Source: Prevotellaceae bacterium
GTDB taxonomy: Bacteria; Bacteroidota; Bacteroidia; Bacteroidales; Bacteroidaceae
Assembly (NCBI GenBank): GCA_022508665.1
Contig: JAFLUT010000018.1
Location: forward strand, 1-32,712
DNA: 32,712 nucleotides
Reading direction: 5' to 3'
In this document: in pieces, positions 1 to 8,390 of the stretch
How the letters are laid out: every line of letters starts with the position of its first letter
Position numbering within the stretch: position 1 is the stretch's first letter
Program-made: the position numbers and the translations under genes
The notes under the pieces: model-generated
Seen by the model: only the letters and a program-made list of their open reading frames with translations
The model's database searches: none
What the model was told of the DNA's origin: nothing

Positions 1-4
1 AAGC

Positions 5-1963
5 ATGTATAATTTAGAGGAACTAAACCGCAAGGAAATGAGCGAACTGCTCAGCATTGCATCTGAATTGGGCATCAAGAATGCTGACAAGATGGAAGCA
101 ACGATGTTGCGTCTGTCTATAATTGACGAACAAGCAAGCGCTTTCGCTTCCGGCGCTTTGGAGAAGACGGCACGCAAGCGTTCACGTGTCAGCGTAAAGA
201 GTGTTGACAGGGTATATACAGCCAGTCAAGATAAGGCACAGAAAGTTGATAAAGCCATGAAGGTGGCAAAAGACGACTCTCTGTTTGCCGACCTCTCAGA
301 CGAGGAAAAGGCTATGCTTACACCAACAGAACAGACCACAGAAAATGACGTAACACCTGCACCTAAAAAGCGTGGACGCAAACCTAAGGCTGTCACCGAA
401 AATGCAGAAGTTGCAGTTGTGGAAGAGGCTGTGAACACAGAGGAGGAAGCACCTGCGCCCAAGAAACGCGGACGCAAGCCAAAGGCTGCCACAGAAAATG
501 TTGAAGTGGAAAGTACAGAGCAAACCTCAGAGGTTAAGCCACAGGAAGAAGTTGAGGTCACCAATATCACAAGCGAAGAAAATTCTGCATCTGACAATGT
601 GGTAAGCAATGAAGCAATGACACCAAACGTGGCAGAGGAAGAGCATATAAACTACTCTACTCCCGACTTCATCATTTTGCAGGACATATCAAACGCATTA
701 GAATTCCGTATGCCCGAAGATGCTTTCAATAATATGGCGAGTGAACTGTATCAGCCACAAAATTTTGAGCCACAGATTTACGAGGAAGAGCCGAACAACG
801 AGCTGTATGTTAAAAAGGAAAAGCCTGTTAAGGAAAAAACATACGACTTCGACAATATCATACGTGTCAGCGGTGTGCTTGAAATGATTGACAATTACGG
901 TTTCCTCCGTAGCAGCGACTACAACTATCTCCCTTCCCCAGATGACGTGTATGTAAACCTTCAGCAGATAAAGCACTATGGACTCAAAACGGGCGATGTT
1001 GTTGATGGATTTGTACGTCCTCCCAAAGACGGAGAACGCTTCTTCCCATTGGCAAGCGTGGAGAAAATCAACGGATGTGAACCAACGATAGTGCGTGACC
1101 GTGTAGGCTTTGAGTTCCTTACCCCACTCTTCCCCGACGAGAAATTCAAACTCTGCAAAGGCTTCGAGGACAGCAACTCGTCACGCATTGTTGATTTGTT
1201 CTCACCTATCGGCAAAGGACAGCGCGCCTTGATTGTTGCTCAGCCAAAGACTGGTAAGACAATGCTGATGAAGGACATTGCTAACTCTATCGCAGCCAAC
1301 CACCCTGAGGCATACTTGATGATGCTGCTCATTGACGAGCGTCCAGAGGAAGTTACCGACATGGCTCGCACCGTCAATGCCGAGGTAATAGCAAGCACTT
1401 TCGACGCACCGGCAGAAAACCACGTGAAGATAGCAGGCATCGTGCTTGAAAAGGCTAAACGCATGGTGGAATGTGGACACGATGTAGTGATTTTCCTTGA
1501 CTCAATCACTCGTCTTGCACGAGCATACAACACTGTATCTCCTGCATCGGGCAAAGTGCTTTCTGGAGGTGTGGATGCCAACGCATTGCACAAGCCCAAA
1601 CGTTTCTTCGGTGCGGCACGTAACATAGAAAACGGCGGTTCGCTGACAATAATTGCTACGGCTCTCATCGACACAGGCTCAAAAATGGACGAAGTGATTT
1701 TCGAAGAGTTCAAAGGAACAGGAAACATGGAACTGCAACTCGACCGCAGCCTTGCAAATAAGCGCATCTTCCCGGCAGTTAATCTCACAGCATCTTCTAC
1801 TCGTCGTGACGACCTGCTGCAAGACCCGACAACTCTCAACCGCATGTGGGTGCTTCGCAATCACATTGCCGACATGACTTCAATAGAGGCTATGGAGTTC
1901 CTTATGAAACGGATAGAAATGACGAAGACCAACGAAGAATTTCTTATAAGCATGAATGGATAG
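5..1963 (+). CDS. rho: Transcription termination factor Rho, with a long disordered insertion
   Basis: ATP-dependent RNA helicase that ends transcription at Rho-dependent sites in the cytoplasm; expected to be a hexamer. The start MYNLEELN at position 5 fits the family N-terminus. Residues 1-45 form the Rho N-terminal helical domain. Residues about 50-270 are low complexity, rich in Glu, Lys, Pro and Ala, and hold two copies of KKRGRKPKA (residues 121-129 and 153-161), which resemble AT-hooks. A cold-shock-type RNA-binding domain follows (about 283-355). The ATPase core has a Walker A loop QPKTGKT with Lys418 and a Walker B strand VVIFLDS. At 652 aa it is far longer than the roughly 420 aa of E. 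coli Rho, and the difference is the insertion. Comparable insertions are known in Bacteroides Rho, where the disordered segment has been reported to drive phase separation. The last codons are part of a hairpin (1945-1980). Confidence 0.97.
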   Translation: MYNLEELNRKEMSELLSIASELGIKNADKMEATMLRLSIIDEQASAFASGALEKTARKRSRVSVKSVDRVYTASQDKAQKVDKAMKVAKDDSLFADLSDEEKAMLTPTEQTTENDVTPAPKKRGRKPKAVTENAEVAVVEEAVNTEEEAPAPKKRGRKPKAATENVEVESTEQTSEVKPQEEVEVTNITSEENSASDNVVSNEAMTPNVAEEEHINYSTPDFIILQDISNALEFRMPEDAFNNMASELYQPQNFEPQIYEEEPNNELYVKKEKPVKEKTYDFDNIIRVSGVLEMIDNYGFLRSSDYNYLPSPDDVYVNLQQIKHYGLKTGDVVDGFVRPPKDGERFFPLASVEKINGCEPTIVRDRVGFEFLTPLFPDEKFKLCKGFEDSNSSRIVDLFSPIGKGQRALIVAQPKTGKTMLMKDIANSIAANHPEAYLMMLLIDERPEEVTDMARTVNAEVIASTFDAPAENHVKIAGIVLEKAKRMVECGHDVVIFLDSITRLARAYNTVSPASGKVLSGGVDANALHKPKRFFGAARNIENGGSLTIIATALIDTGSKMDEVIFEEFKGTGNMELQLDRSLANKRIFPAVNLTASSTRRDDLLQDPTTLNRMWVLRNHIADMTSIEAMEFLMKRIEMTKTNEEFLISMNG

Positions 1964-1980
1964 CCCCATTCATGCTTATA
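1945..1980 (+). terminator. Perfect 15-bp hairpin spanning the rho stop codon
   Basis: TATAAGCATGAATGG (1945-1959) is followed by a 6-nt loop and by its exact reverse complement (1966-1980). The rho stop codon TAG (1961-1963) lies in the loop. Only a weak T-rich stretch follows (TTTATG), so this is not a classic intrinsic terminator. It could be a terminator, an mRNA 3'-end stabiliser, or a protein or Rho-related control site. A 15-bp perfect stem is unlikely to be chance. Confidence 0.6.
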
Positions 1981-2027
1981 TTTATGCATGCACATATATT
2001 CTACACCATATTTTCTGGCTATAAACA

Positions 2028-2058
2028 TTTGTGTTTTACAAATAAATGTGTAACTTTG
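2028..2058 (+). promoter_or_regulatory. Bacteroidota-type promoter for corA
   Basis: TTTG at 2028-2031, a 19-bp spacer, and TAACTTTG at 2051-2058 match the phylum consensus TTTG-N19-21-TAnnTTTG. Transcription would start near 2065, leaving a leader of about 190 nt before the corA ATG at 2253. Confidence 0.7.
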
Positions 2059-2127
2059 CACACGATTTCCGAAAGGAAGTCAATCAAACCAACTAAAAAG
2101 AGAGTATTAAATAATTTAGAAACTACT

Positions 2128-2169
2128 ATGGACGATTATCCGGCGAATAGTATCAATTGCCTGGGATAA
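2128..2169 (+). other. Possible 13-codon leader ORF upstream of corA
   Basis: ATG at 2128 opens a 13-codon frame (MDDYPANSINCLG) ending in TAA at 2169, inside the predicted corA leader. Short leader ORFs are known upstream of corA in enteric bacteria, where translation of corL controls Rho-dependent termination. Here the resemblance is only positional and no sequence similarity is claimed. The ORF could be chance. Confidence 0.25.
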
Positions 2170-2252
2170 GACGCACCTCTCAAGCGGAGTTGAATGAGTC
2201 TTTGCCCCGATTTTTACTGTTCATACATAGACAAGCAAAGGTTCATACAACA

Positions 2253-3179
2253 ATGCGAACATTCTGGAATTTCAATGGTGGCATCAAGCACATCGACGAG
2301 TGGGAGCCACATTGCTGGGTACAAGTAACATGCCCAGTGGACGACGATAGAGATTTTTTGGAGCAGGAACTAGGAATGCCCGATTATTTCATGGAGGACG
2401 TTGCCGATGCAGACGAGCGCGCCCGATATGATATGGACGAAGGTTGGCTTATGATTATCTTGCGTATTCCGCACTTAAAGAGTGTGACGTCTCGTAGCCC
2501 TTATACTACAATACCGCTTGGCATTGTATTGAAAGGAGATAAAATCATCACGATATGTAATGAGGAGACACGCATGATGCTGGACTTTGTCAATCATCAG
2601 ATGCGCCGTGCCGATGGCTTTACCGATGCAGCCGACTTGGTGTTCCGCCTCTTCCTTAGTGCCTCTGTGTGGTATCTGAAATATCTGAAACAGGTGAATG
2701 GCATTATAGAGAAAGCAAAGCGTGACCTCGACAAGCACATTGATAACAAAGACCTTATCAGTCTCTCTCGCCTGCAAGACTCTCTTACATATTTCGGCAC
2801 TTCAATCCGTGGCAACGAGTCGCTGCTGAGCAAGTTGAAGTTTCGTCTGCCAGTCGATGAACTGGATGCGGAACTCATCGAAGACGTGAACATCGAAATG
2901 AATCAGGCGCGTGAAACAACAGCAATCTATATAAACATCCTCGATTCCACGATGGATACTTACGCCAACATCATCAACAACAACATGAACACGGTGATGA
3001 AACTCCTCACATCGCTCAACATGATTATCCTTTTCCCAACATTCATCACGAGCATGTTCGGCATGAACCTTCTGAACGGCATGGAGACATGGACATGGGG
3101 ATTTCCTATCGCCATATTCGCTTGCGTGCTTTGTACTGCCGTTTCACTCTTGTGGTTCAGAAGGAAGAACTGGCTGTAA
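2253..3179 (+). CDS. corA: CorA-family magnesium/cobalt transporter
   Basis: Inner-membrane divalent cation channel (Mg2+, Co2+), expected to be a pentamer. The protein is 308 aa, normal for the family: a large acidic cytoplasmic domain, a long helix, and two C-terminal membrane segments. The family signature GMN is at residues 270-272 (ITSMFGMNLL), directly after TM1, and the protein ends in the basic RRKNWL. The frame stays open upstream to a TTG at 2157, but those 32 residues do not look like CorA, so I use the ATG at 2253 (MRTFWNFNGG). The gene lies 290 bp after rho with its own predicted promoter and a long leader, which suggests post-initiation control. Confidence 0.93.
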   Translation: MRTFWNFNGGIKHIDEWEPHCWVQVTCPVDDDRDFLEQELGMPDYFMEDVADADERARYDMDEGWLMIILRIPHLKSVTSRSPYTTIPLGIVLKGDKIITICNEETRMMLDFVNHQMRRADGFTDAADLVFRLFLSASVWYLKYLKQVNGIIEKAKRDLDKHIDNKDLISLSRLQDSLTYFGTSIRGNESLLSKLKFRLPVDELDAELIEDVNIEMNQARETTAIYINILDSTMDTYANIINNNMNTVMKLLTSLNMIILFPTFITSMFGMNLLNGMETWTWGFPIAIFACVLCTAVSLLWFRRKNWL

Positions 3180-3247
3180 AGTAATGTTTGTAGTTCCGAT
3201 TTGATATATTTTAGGCGTACCATAAGCGATAATCTTTTATTTTTTGC

Positions 3248-3255
3248 TAACTTTG
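3248..3255 (+). promoter_or_regulatory. Promoter -7 element (TAACTTTG) before the DUF6057 cluster
   Basis: TAACTTTG, 25 bp before the ATG at 3281, matches TAnnTTTG. No clear TTTG is seen 19-21 bp further upstream, so the -33 part is weak or absent. It is the only promoter-like element I see for the genes from 3281 to 10532. Confidence 0.55.
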
Positions 3256-3280
3256 CCCAAAATTTCTACGTTTTAAGAAA

Positions 3281-5236
3281 ATGGCAAAAAAACATAAAGA
3301 GAAAAAGGTGGCTGCGGTGAATAAGTCGCAGTCGATAGATAAAACAACAGTTTCATCTTCTATAAGCCAAGGACTGGCTGACGAAGAGAAGAAGCAAGGA
3401 AAGTCTACCCCAATAATCATAAGCGTAGCCGTCACGTTGGCTATGGCGGCATTGAGTGCGTTCCACCTCATTGTTCGCAACAGTGACGTGCTGTTTATGG
3501 CTCAGAGCAAGAGTTTTTTCACGACCAATGAACAGTTTTTGAGGGAGTGCATGGAGTTGCCCGGTGGAATGATCACATACATTGCAGCGTTTTTAACACA
3601 GTTCTTCTATCATCCTTGGCTTGGTGCATCTATAATGATTGGCATTTGGGTGGCGAGCCTATGGATAAGCAAATTTGCTTTCAGAGTGAAAACTACATGG
3701 TTTGCAGTGTTGGCAATACCTGTAATATGCCTGCTGGTCAGCATGATAGACACGGGCTACTGGATATATCTGATGAAGCAGGAGGCGTATTGGTTTTACG
3801 GCACAATAGGATATTTCATTGTAGTTGTTTTGGTGCTGATATATAGTAGGTTTAGAAAGTTTACTGACAAACTGATGATGACGGTATTGATTGCCATGTC
3901 GTACCCTTCTTTGGGCTGGTATTCGCTACTTGCCATGCTGTATACGGCAAGCATTACTCTGTCGGAATATAAAAAAGAAAAGAAATTCAAGGAGAAATTT
4001 GTACAACCCATTCTGGCTGTTGTTCTTGCTGTTGTTGTACCACCATTAGTTTGCCAATTCTACTCTGCTATTCGCATAGAAGAGTGCTGGACGGCGGGCT
4101 TTCCTTATTTTGTCAACGATACGGTTCATAGCATCACACCAGAAATACCATTCATCATTTTTGCTATCGTGCCATTGATATTCCCATTCCTACCCCAAAA
4201 AGAATGTAAAACATGGGTGGCATACGTTGTGACAATAGCGGTCATAATTTTTTCATGTATTTGGACTGAGAAGAGTGATTTTCAGAATTATAACTACCAC
4301 GCTGAAATAAAGATGTATCGTGCAGCGGAGGAGCAAGACTGGAACAAGGTGCTTGATGAAATGACAGGCATACCGGGCGACGCATCCCGACAAATGGTGC
4401 TACTGAAAAACATTGCTCTGTTTAACGATGGGGGTGTAGGAAACAAGATGTTCCGATACAATAATATGGGCGCGACTCCTGACAATGGATTTGATACCCT
4501 CCATATACACATGGTGCAAACAGCGGCTCCACTCATTTATTATTATCACGGCAAGACAAATTTTGCTTCTCGGTGGTGCATAGAGAATAACGTAGAGTTC
4601 GGATGCGACTTCGACAATCTGAAGATGCTCGCACGTTGCGCCCTTGTAGGAGGAGAAATGGATGCGGCTCGCAAATATCTTGATATACTGAAAACCAGCA
4701 TATATTACAAGGATTGGGCAGAACGACTGATGCCTATCACGAAAAATCCGAAGTTGATAACAAAATACCACGAGTTTGACAGCGTGCGTGAAATGCGTGA
4801 CCACATGGGTAGCGTACTAGACGGCGACAATGGGCTGGTGGAAATGTATCTGCTCAACTATTTTAGCAACACCATGAATAAGGACAGCAAACTTCTTCAA
4901 GAGGTTACGCTTATTTATGCTATGGTGCAGAAGGACATCAACTTGTTCTGGCCTCGCTTTTTCCTATACGCATCGTTGCATTCAGGAGAGGATATGCCGA
5001 TACATTATCAAGAAGCGGCATATCTGTATGGACAACTCGAACCTAACAACGTAAGCACCAAGGGAATGCCTTTCGACCAACAGGTGATAGACCGATACAA
5101 CAGTTTCCAGCAAGTGTCTCAGTCGCTATTGAAGCAAGGCATGGACACTGCTGCCGTTGGCGAGGCGATGAAGGGAGCATTTGGCGACACCTTCTATTGG
5201 TTTTATTTCTTCTGCCGAGACATTCATTCTTACTAA
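3281..5236 (+). CDS. DUF6057-like polytopic membrane protein (long paralog)
   Basis: Function unknown. The sequence resembles proteins annotated DUF6057 in Bacteroidota. After a Lys-rich cytoplasmic start come about 10 hydrophobic segments (roughly residues 45-340), then a soluble C-terminal half of about 310 aa that looks helical and TPR-like. Signatures shared with the gene at 6825 include LTQFFYHPWLG, DTGYWIY, MVLLKNIAL, AAPLIYYYHG, FDNLKMLARCA and ILKTSIYYKDWA. It ends in an aromatic cluster (FYWFYFFCRD). The next gene, a lipoprotein with a CXXCH motif, starts 29 bp later, and a shorter paralog follows, so all three probably act in one envelope complex. Recognition of the domain name is moderate; the membrane topology and the paralogy are clear. 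Confidence 0.8.
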   Translation: MAKKHKEKKVAAVNKSQSIDKTTVSSSISQGLADEEKKQGKSTPIIISVAVTLAMAALSAFHLIVRNSDVLFMAQSKSFFTTNEQFLRECMELPGGMITYIAAFLTQFFYHPWLGASIMIGIWVASLWISKFAFRVKTTWFAVLAIPVICLLVSMIDTGYWIYLMKQEAYWFYGTIGYFIVVVLVLIYSRFRKFTDKLMMTVLIAMSYPSLGWYSLLAMLYTASITLSEYKKEKKFKEKFVQPILAVVLAVVVPPLVCQFYSAIRIEECWTAGFPYFVNDTVHSITPEIPFIIFAIVPLIFPFLPQKECKTWVAYVVTIAVIIFSCIWTEKSDFQNYNYHAEIKMYRAAEEQDWNKVLDEMTGIPGDASRQMVLLKNIALFNDGGVGNKMFRYNNMGATPDNGFDTLHIHMVQTAAPLIYYYHGKTNFASRWCIENNVEFGCDFDNLKMLARCALVGGEMDAARKYLDILKTSIYYKDWAERLMPITKNPKLITKYHEFDSVREMRDHMGSVLDGDNGLVEMYLLNYFSNTMNKDSKLLQEVTLIYAMVQKDINLFWPRFFLYASLHSGEDMPIHYQEAAYLYGQLEPNNVSTKGMPFDQQVIDRYNSFQQVSQSLLKQGMDTAAVGEAMKGAFGDTFYWFYFFCRDIHSY

Positions 5237-5265
5237 ATATACACAATCCTTTTCAATCCAAGAAT

Positions 5266-6774
5266 ATGAAAACCAAGAATATACTCTACACATTAGCCCT
5301 CGCAGTCATCATGGCATCATGCACAGGGCATCCGTCAGTGCCTACCGACGCACAGAGGGAATCAAGACTGCCAAAAATCTTCCCCGACTACACAGAAGTC
5401 ACTATCCCGTCAAATATCTGCCCAATGAACTTTGCCGTACAGGAGGGGGCAACGGATGTTGTGGCACGCCTGACCTACCCTAACGGCGAGATAACTTACG
5501 GTGATGGACAGAAAGTCATCATTGATGAGGAAGAATGGACTGGCATATTGAAAGCATCAAAAGGCAAGAGCATCACTGTTGAGATCTATGCCAAGATTGA
5601 CGGCAAGTGGAAGGTTTTCAATCCGTTCAACATCAATGTTGCCGAAGAAGCGATTGACCCATACATTTCATATCGTGTCATTCAGCCGTCATACGTGGCG
5701 TATGAGAAGTTGAGCATAAATCAGCGTAACCTTACGAATTTTGATGAGAAAGAAATATACAACAACATGTCGGTAAGTACTGAAAGCACAGGGCAGTGCA
5801 TCAACTGTCATTCTTATCAGAACTACAAGACGGACAACATGCTGTTTCACATGCGTCAAGGTTACGGAGGCACAATGATTGTCTCCAACGGAGAATTGAA
5901 GAAGGTTGACTTAAAGACAGAGGAGACCATTAGCGCAGGTGTATATCCAGCATGGCACCCAACAAAGAATTATATAGCATTCTCCACAAACTCCACAGGT
6001 CAGTCGTTCCACACAAAAGATTTGGCGAAGATAGAGGTGCAGGACACAGAAAGCGACCTCATACTCTATGACGTTGACAAAAACGAGGTGAGCATAATCT
6101 CAGAACTTGACGATGAACTGGAGGTGTTCCCAACATGGAGTCCAGACGGCAAGAAACTGTTTTTCTGTTCTGCTCATTTTGAGTTTTACAATGACAGCAT
6201 TTCTAAGGAGACTGAAATGATAAAGCGATACAAGGAGGTGAAATATAGTCTCTATTCAGCCGATTTCGACCCTGAGACAAAGCGATTCAGCAATATGCAA
6301 ATGATTTTCGATGCGGCAGATTCGCTTGGTCAGAGTGTCACTCTGCCTCGTGTTAGCCCTGACGGAAGATACCTTCTTTTTGCCAAGGCTGAGTTCGGGT
6401 GTTTCCATGTATGGCACCACGATGCAGACATCTACCTAATGGATTTGAATACTGGCAAGACGGAGGATTTGAAAGCGGTAAACAGCGACCGTTCAGAGAG
6501 TTATCCTACATGGTCAAGCAACGGCAGGTGGATAATGGTGGCTTCACGGCGTGACGACGGCAACTACACCCGACCATATATCGCCTACTTCGACAAGAAT
6601 GGCAAAGCACACAAGGCATTTGAAGTTCCGCAGAAAGACCCTTATTTCTACACGTTCTTCTTGCGCTCATTCAACAGACCAGAGTTTATGGTTGAACCTG
6701 TAACTATCTCGCCACAAGAGTTTGCAAGGAAAGCGAAAGAAGAGGCTGTAAAGGCTAAGTATGTGAAAAACTGA
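5266..6774 (+). CDS. TolB-like beta-propeller lipoprotein with one CXXCH haem-c motif
   Basis: Predicted lipoprotein of 502 aa facing the periplasm or outer membrane. The start MKTKNILY at 5266 gives a proper signal peptide ending in the lipobox MASC (Cys19); the frame is open 69 bp further upstream without a signal-like start. An N-terminal beta domain (about 40-150) is followed by C178-I-N-C181-H182, the consensus for covalent haem c, with nearby Met residues (NMLFHM) as possible axial ligands. The rest contains PD40/TolB-type blades (FPTWSPDGKKLFF, LPRVSPDGRYLLFA, YPTWSSNGRWIMVAS). One haem site inside a propeller lipoprotein suggests electron transfer or redox sensing, but this is inference. 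It sits between two DUF6057-like paralogs at gaps of 29 and 50 bp. Similar proteins are often labelled only as TolB-like. Confidence 0.85.
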   Translation: MKTKNILYTLALAVIMASCTGHPSVPTDAQRESRLPKIFPDYTEVTIPSNICPMNFAVQEGATDVVARLTYPNGEITYGDGQKVIIDEEEWTGILKASKGKSITVEIYAKIDGKWKVFNPFNINVAEEAIDPYISYRVIQPSYVAYEKLSINQRNLTNFDEKEIYNNMSVSTESTGQCINCHSYQNYKTDNMLFHMRQGYGGTMIVSNGELKKVDLKTEETISAGVYPAWHPTKNYIAFSTNSTGQSFHTKDLAKIEVQDTESDLILYDVDKNEVSIISELDDELEVFPTWSPDGKKLFFCSAHFEFYNDSISKETEMIKRYKEVKYSLYSADFDPETKRFSNMQMIFDAADSLGQSVTLPRVSPDGRYLLFAKAEFGCFHVWHHDADIYLMDLNTGKTEDLKAVNSDRSESYPTWSSNGRWIMVASRRDDGNYTRPYIAYFDKNGKAHKAFEVPQKDPYFYTFFLRSFNRPEFMVEPVTISPQEFARKAKEEAVKAKYVKN

Positions 6775-6824
6775 AAGCATCACCCATTGGCAACCAACCC
6801 AAAATCTGATTAACGACCTGCAGA

Positions 6825-8357
6825 ATGAAGGTAAAACTTGAACACATATATATAATAGTATTCATCGCCATAGCATACCTTTTGCTACCGGCGATGAATA
6901 GCGATTATCTGTTTGCCATTCAAGAAAATAGCGTGTTCATTAAGGGGCGGACGTTCATGTCGGACATAGTGAGCGACACTCACGGTGGCTGGATTGCATG
7001 GGTATCATGTTATCTCACGCAGTTTTTCTATTATCCATGGCTTGGCAGCAGCATTATCATTGCCATTTGGTCTGTTACTTATTTACTGCTGCTGCGGACA
7101 TTCAACCTCAAAGGCAAGTGGAGTTTTATTGCTATCATCCCAACCTTATTCCTCTTCGTCAGGCTGCTTGACTATGGTTATTGGATATATTACACAAAGA
7201 ACATTGGATATGCGTTTTCTGGAACTTTACTATTGTTTGCTATTGCCTTTGTTTCGTGCTTGCTGACAGAGATTTTGAGGAGGAGACTCAAAGATAAATG
7301 GCATAAGAATTACTCTTATGCGTTATTTGCAGTCTGCTTCATTCTCGGCACATGGACGTCGAAAGGCTGGAATCTGCGTGACCACCAAAGCGAGTTGTCT
7401 GTCACAATAAGAGACAAGAATTTCAAGCATGAACTGCGTATGTATCGTGCCATTGATGAGTTCAGATATGAGGATGCACTAAAAGAAATGCAGTTTGAAG
7501 ACGGAGAGCCAACCAATTTAATGGTGCTGCTGAAAAACATTGCCTTGATGCACACGGGACGCATAACCGACATGTTCAAGACAAACAACTGCGGTGTAAT
7601 GCCAAATACTGGCGACTCTATCAAAATACACATTTCACAGCTTGCCGCCCCTCTTGTTTACTATCAGTTCGGTCAGATGAACTATGCCTACCGTTGGGCA
7701 ATGGGCAACGCTGTGACATACGGGCAGAGTTTCCGCAATCTGAAAATGATGATACGCAGCGCTATTTTCAGCGGAGACTTTGACGTTGCGAAGAAATACA
7801 TCGCCATGCTAAAAACCAGCACTTTTTACAGCGATTGGGCAAAAGAGCATGAGGAATGGGTATATAATAGCACAAAATTTGTGCAGAGCATTGACAACCA
7901 GCATATAGGGCAACTCGTAAACGATGATGTAAATATGCTTGACAATGACAATGGGCTATGTGAGAAGTACATAATAGACCATTTTTCTGACCTCCTGTAT
8001 CCTACCACGCCATTGTTAGAGGATTTGATAATGTGCATGTCTTTATGGGGAAAAGATGAATACGCTTTTGCCATACACTTTTACAACTATATGCAAAGGC
8101 ATCCCAATGAACCTATTCCAGAGTTGTATCAAGAGGGAGCAATACTGCTGTGCAACAGCGAAAGGTCGCCTATCGAACTCTACGATTTTCCTTTTGACCA
8201 AATAGTTTCTGACAAGTTCAACCGTTTTGTGCAAGACTACAACACTCTATCTCAGCAAAATGTTAGCGATGCAGAAATGGCAAAACGCCTGAAAACTCTC
8301 TATGGCGGAACATATTGGTGGTATTACTATTTTTACAACGAATTCAACATCTATTAA
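6825..8357 (+). CDS. DUF6057-like polytopic membrane protein (short paralog)
   Basis: Function unknown. At 510 aa this is a clear paralog of the 651-aa protein at 3281. It shares YLTQFFYYPWLG, LDYGYWIYYTK, RMYRAIDEF, MVLLKNIALM, AAPLVYYQFG, FRNLKMMIRSA and MLKTSTFYSDWA in the same order. It lacks the Lys-rich N-terminus and about 130 residues of mid-membrane region, so it has about six hydrophobic segments before the soluble C-terminal half. The end is again aromatic (YWWYYYFYNEF). Reading frame and conserved blocks are intact, so it is a shortened paralog and not a pseudogene. It lies 50 bp after the haem-motif lipoprotein and 33 bp before the S9 peptidase. Confidence 0.8.
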   Translation: MKVKLEHIYIIVFIAIAYLLLPAMNSDYLFAIQENSVFIKGRTFMSDIVSDTHGGWIAWVSCYLTQFFYYPWLGSSIIIAIWSVTYLLLLRTFNLKGKWSFIAIIPTLFLFVRLLDYGYWIYYTKNIGYAFSGTLLLFAIAFVSCLLTEILRRRLKDKWHKNYSYALFAVCFILGTWTSKGWNLRDHQSELSVTIRDKNFKHELRMYRAIDEFRYEDALKEMQFEDGEPTNLMVLLKNIALMHTGRITDMFKTNNCGVMPNTGDSIKIHISQLAAPLVYYQFGQMNYAYRWAMGNAVTYGQSFRNLKMMIRSAIFSGDFDVAKKYIAMLKTSTFYSDWAKEHEEWVYNSTKFVQSIDNQHIGQLVNDDVNMLDNDNGLCEKYIIDHFSDLLYPTTPLLEDLIMCMSLWGKDEYAFAIHFYNYMQRHPNEPIPELYQEGAILLCNSERSPIELYDFPFDQIVSDKFNRFVQDYNTLSQQNVSDAEMAKRLKTLYGGTYWWYYYFYNEFNIY

Positions 8358-8390
8358 ACATAGCATATTAACTAAACATATTATAGAACT

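Noticed and set aside
1240-1860. 206-aa minus-strand frame inside rho
   Set aside because: Antisense shadow of the conserved Rho ATPase core.
2157-2252. 32-residue N-terminal extension of CorA from a TTG start
   Set aside because: The extension has no CorA-like sequence, while ATG 2253 gives a normal family length.
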